DNA of 64,000 nucleotides from Bog-756 sp963812885 (lineage in GTDB: Bacteria; Actinomycetota; Acidimicrobiia; Acidimicrobiales; RAAP-2): the NCBI GenBank assembly GCA_963812885.1, contig CAWEWZ010000007.1, positions 310,001 to 374,000 on the forward strand, written 5' to 3'. The notes under the pieces are model-generated. The model was not told where the DNA came from, searched no databases, and saw only the letters and a program-made list of their open reading frames with translations. Positions 62,194 through 64,000 of this stretch are shown piece after piece. Made by a program: the position numbers and the translations under genes. Each line of letters begins with the position of its first letter. Within the stretch, counting starts at the first letter, position 1.

Positions 62194-62578
62194 CTATCCG
62201 ATCTCCCCCTCGGCGAGGGTCTCCTGCTGGATCTCGATGGTGTTGCCGGCCGGGTCGGTGAACCAGATCTGGACGGTCGTCCCCTGGGCCCCCTCCACGT
62301 AGGGGATGCCCGCCTGCTCCAACTCGGCCACCGCCCCCTCGAGGTCGGTCACCGCCAAGCACACGTGCGGGCCGGCCGGCCGGATCGGGCCCGGTCCGGC
62401 CGGGGCATCGACCAGGTGGAGCTGGGCGTTCCCGACGCCGAACCAGTGCCCGTCGATACCGGGGATCTCGGGTCGGTCCTCGTCGTGGCAGGTGGAAGAG
62501 GCGTCGGTAGAACTCGACGCTCTCGGCCAGCTCCCCTTCGACGTTCATGCTGTGGTGCAGGGTGCGGGTGACCTTCAC
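62194..62578 (-). CDS. VOC/glyoxalase-superfamily protein (one frameshift)
   Basis: About 127 residues, vicinal-oxygen-chelate fold. N-terminal half VTRTLHHSMNVEGELAESVEFYRRLFHLP; after one base is removed at about 62485-62495 it continues DEDRPEIPGIDGHWFGVGNAQLHLVDAPAG, then HVCLAVTDLEGAVAELEQAGIPY and FTDPAGNTIEIQQ with the late metal-binding Glu. Members include glyoxalases, dioxygenases and epimerases. GTG 62578 is the start. It lies 46 bases after the Gfo/Idh gene on the same strand and is probably co-transcribed with it. Confidence 0.8.
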
Positions 62579-62624
62579 CGCCGTGCCCTCCGGCGGTCGG
62601 GGTGGCCGGGGCCGGACCGGCTGA

Positions 62625-63738
62625 TCACTGGGGCCACCCGTCGGGTATCACCGCGCCGGAGATGGACCGTGGGTCGACCGGCTGATGGGTCTTCCCCGCC
62701 TGGTAGACGGCGAAGCAGAGCTGGAGCGCCTTGATGGCCTCGGTCGGGCTCATCTCGGCGGGGACGCCGTCGACGAGGGCGTCGACGAAGTGGTGGGAGG
62801 CCCGCTTGAAACCCTCACCCCAGTCCGCGTCGACGGTGGGGAAGCTGGTGGTGGTCTCCGTGCCGTGCGTGCCGTCGTAGAGGACGACGGCGGGCAGGTC
62901 CAACATCTCCCCGGTGCACCGGGTCACCCACAGGAAACCCTCGTCCCCCTGGACCTCGAAGAATTCATCGGCTCCGTAGTAGCTGCTTCGCAGCCACATC
63001 CGGGGTGCGTAGGTGACGTCCATGGTCCCGAGGATCTCCGGGTCTTCGTACTCGAAGATGGAGGCGCAGGGCTCGAAGTAGTAGTCCCGCCGTCGGACCA
63101 CGGCCTGGACCGAGACGATGTCCTGGTCGAACAGCCACAGGGCCACCGCGTACTTGTGGATCATGTCGTCGAACAGGTGGCCGCCGGGGCTCTCCGAGGT
63201 CATCCGCCAGACGTAGCCGTCGGCCTGCAGGCCGGCCTGGAAGGCGGAGTCGGTCTGACCCACCACCGTCTTCATGCGCAGATTGGTCGGCTTGCCGATG
63301 GCGCCCTCGGCGATCAGGCGCTTGGCCTGTTCGAGCGGCGGATAGTGGCGGAAGCACTCGCTGACCCGGAGGATGAGGCCGGCCTCCTCGGCCGCGGTGG
63401 CCATGGCCCGGGCCTCGGTGACCGAGTTGGCCAGGGGCTTCTGGCACGAGACGTGTTTGCCGGCGGCCAGCGCGGCCAGCACGTGGCCGTGGTGGAGGTT
63501 GGTCGGGGTCAGGATCTCGACGGCATCGATGTCCGGATCGGCCAGCATGGCGTTCAGATCGGTGTAGGAGGCGGGTGCTCCCCAGCGCTCGGCCGCCGCC
63601 GCCGCCCGGCCCTCCACCGGGTCGCAGACCGCTGCCACCTCGACACCGCTCGTCTTCGAGGTAGCCGGCCACGTTGAGCGAGGCGATGTTGCCGGCCCCG
63701 ACGATTCCGATGCGCGGATGGTCGATCTTTGCTGACAT
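62625..63738 (-). CDS. Gfo/Idh/MocA-family oxidoreductase (one frameshift)
   Basis: About 370 residues, NAD(P)-dependent sugar or polyol dehydrogenase fold. It begins HPRIGIVGAGNIASLNVAGYLEDER; one base removed at about 63645-63649 leads on to VEVAAVCDPVEGRAAAAAERWG. Then DAVEILTPTNLHHGHVLAALAAGKHVSCQKPLANSVTEA with the catalytic Lys in QKP, VSECFRHYPPLEQAKRLI, and GGHLFDDMIHKYAVALWLF with the catalytic Asp-x3-His pair. The substrate is unknown. A -10 box TATCCT lies seven bases before the ATG. Confidence 0.85.
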
Positions 63739-63745
63739 GGACGTC

Positions 63746-63751
63746 AGGATA
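63746..63751 (-). promoter_or_regulatory. -10 box, leaderless promoter of the Gfo/Idh gene
   Basis: TATCCT on the minus strand, followed by seven bases and ATG 63736-63738. Confidence 0.5.
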
Positions 63752-63784
63752 TCGCCGACCGGTCGGCGGGCACGGATCCGGCCA

Positions 63785-64000
63785 TCACCGGGACCCCGGA
63801 TAGCCGCCGCCCCCGTAGCGACGGTCCAGGGCGTCGTAGTCGACGGCCCAACCCTGTCGGGGAAGCTCGTCGGCGAACTCCACCAGGCTCGGCTTCTTGT
63901 AGGAGGCGATCCGGGCCCGGCAGTGCTCGATGAGCTCGGGGCCGGTGACCTCGGCCCCGGGACGGAGGACCACCACCGCCAGCACCCGCTGGGTCCAGCG
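63785..64000 (-). CDS. Acyl-CoA synthetase, C-terminal end only (5' part outside window)
   Basis: The last 71 residues of an adenylate-forming ligase: RVLAVVVLRPGAEVTGPELIEHCRARIASYKKPSLVEFADELPR followed by VDYDALDRRYGGGGYPG. The GGGGYPG end is typical of actinobacterial FadD-type synthetases. Where most relatives have Gly-Lys before the final segment, this reads PRQGWAVDY, so the usual late Lys is absent or the stretch carries an error. The start lies beyond the right edge. Confidence 0.75.
   Translation of the reverse strand, partial: RWTQRVLAVVVLRPGAEVTGPELIEHCRARIASYKKPSLVEFADELPRQGWAVDYDALDRRYGGGGYPGSR

Overview
The window is very GC-rich, densely packed bacterial DNA that looks actinobacterial and most likely from the class Acidimicrobiia. 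This is inferred from family content: a secreted protein with 42-residue 'GYW.VASDGGIF.FG' repeats, a luciferase-like flavin oxidoreductase, the MurL/MurD2 route to D-glutamate, heteromeric acyl-CoA dehydrogenases of the type used on steroids, and many leaderless genes. No tRNA, rRNA, CRISPR array, phage or insertion sequence was seen. About two dozen genes carry a single-base frameshift, nearly all reading as one extra base, so the sequence is probably an unpolished long-read assembly. Such genes are annotated here as whole genes with the suspected site named.

Region 1 to 11.3 kb: a cobalamin riboswitch controls a secreted toroid/repeat protein that runs off the left edge. Then come an AlkB-type demethylase under an SOS box, an encapsulated ferritin with a cargo tag but no shell gene nearby, a stand-alone LigD-type polymerase, a luciferase-like oxidoreductase, two aldo/keto reductases, a biotin-carrier/carboxyltransferase fusion, a histone-deacetylase-like hydrolase and a DsbA-like protein. 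Region 11.4 to 17.6 kb: a MacAB-like export operon with two membrane-fusion adaptors, an ATPase, a permease and a lipoprotein. Three of these exported proteins carry Gly/Phe-rich tails. Region 17.6 to 22.6 kb: an NTF2-fold protein, a SixA-like phosphatase, murL-murD2 and a thioredoxin-fold protein.

Region 22.6 to 64 kb is a catabolic island: acyl-CoA synthetases, enoyl-CoA hydratases, eight acyl-CoA dehydrogenase genes, a P450 and a separate 3Fe-4S ferredoxin, a fused HMG-CoA-synthase-like/DUF35 protein followed by a thiolase, SDRs, an aldehyde dehydrogenase, four amidohydrolase-type enzymes, a CoA transferase, a TetR regulator, and a four-gene minus-strand operon headed by a Baeyer-Villiger monooxygenase. 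A copper amine oxidase lies beside it. Acyl-CoA dehydrogenases occur as paired 'alpha/beta' genes: one adjacent pair, one divergent pair and one single fused gene. This is the arrangement known from steroid side-chain degradation. My reading is that the island degrades a cyclic, terpenoid- or steroid-like compound: ring or ketone oxidation by P450 and BVMO, ring opening, CoA activation, then beta-oxidation. The substrate is not shown by the sequence.

Promoters are unusually legible. A TAnnnT hexamer lies 6 to 9 bases before the start codon in about a dozen genes, which indicates leaderless transcripts and settles several start sites.
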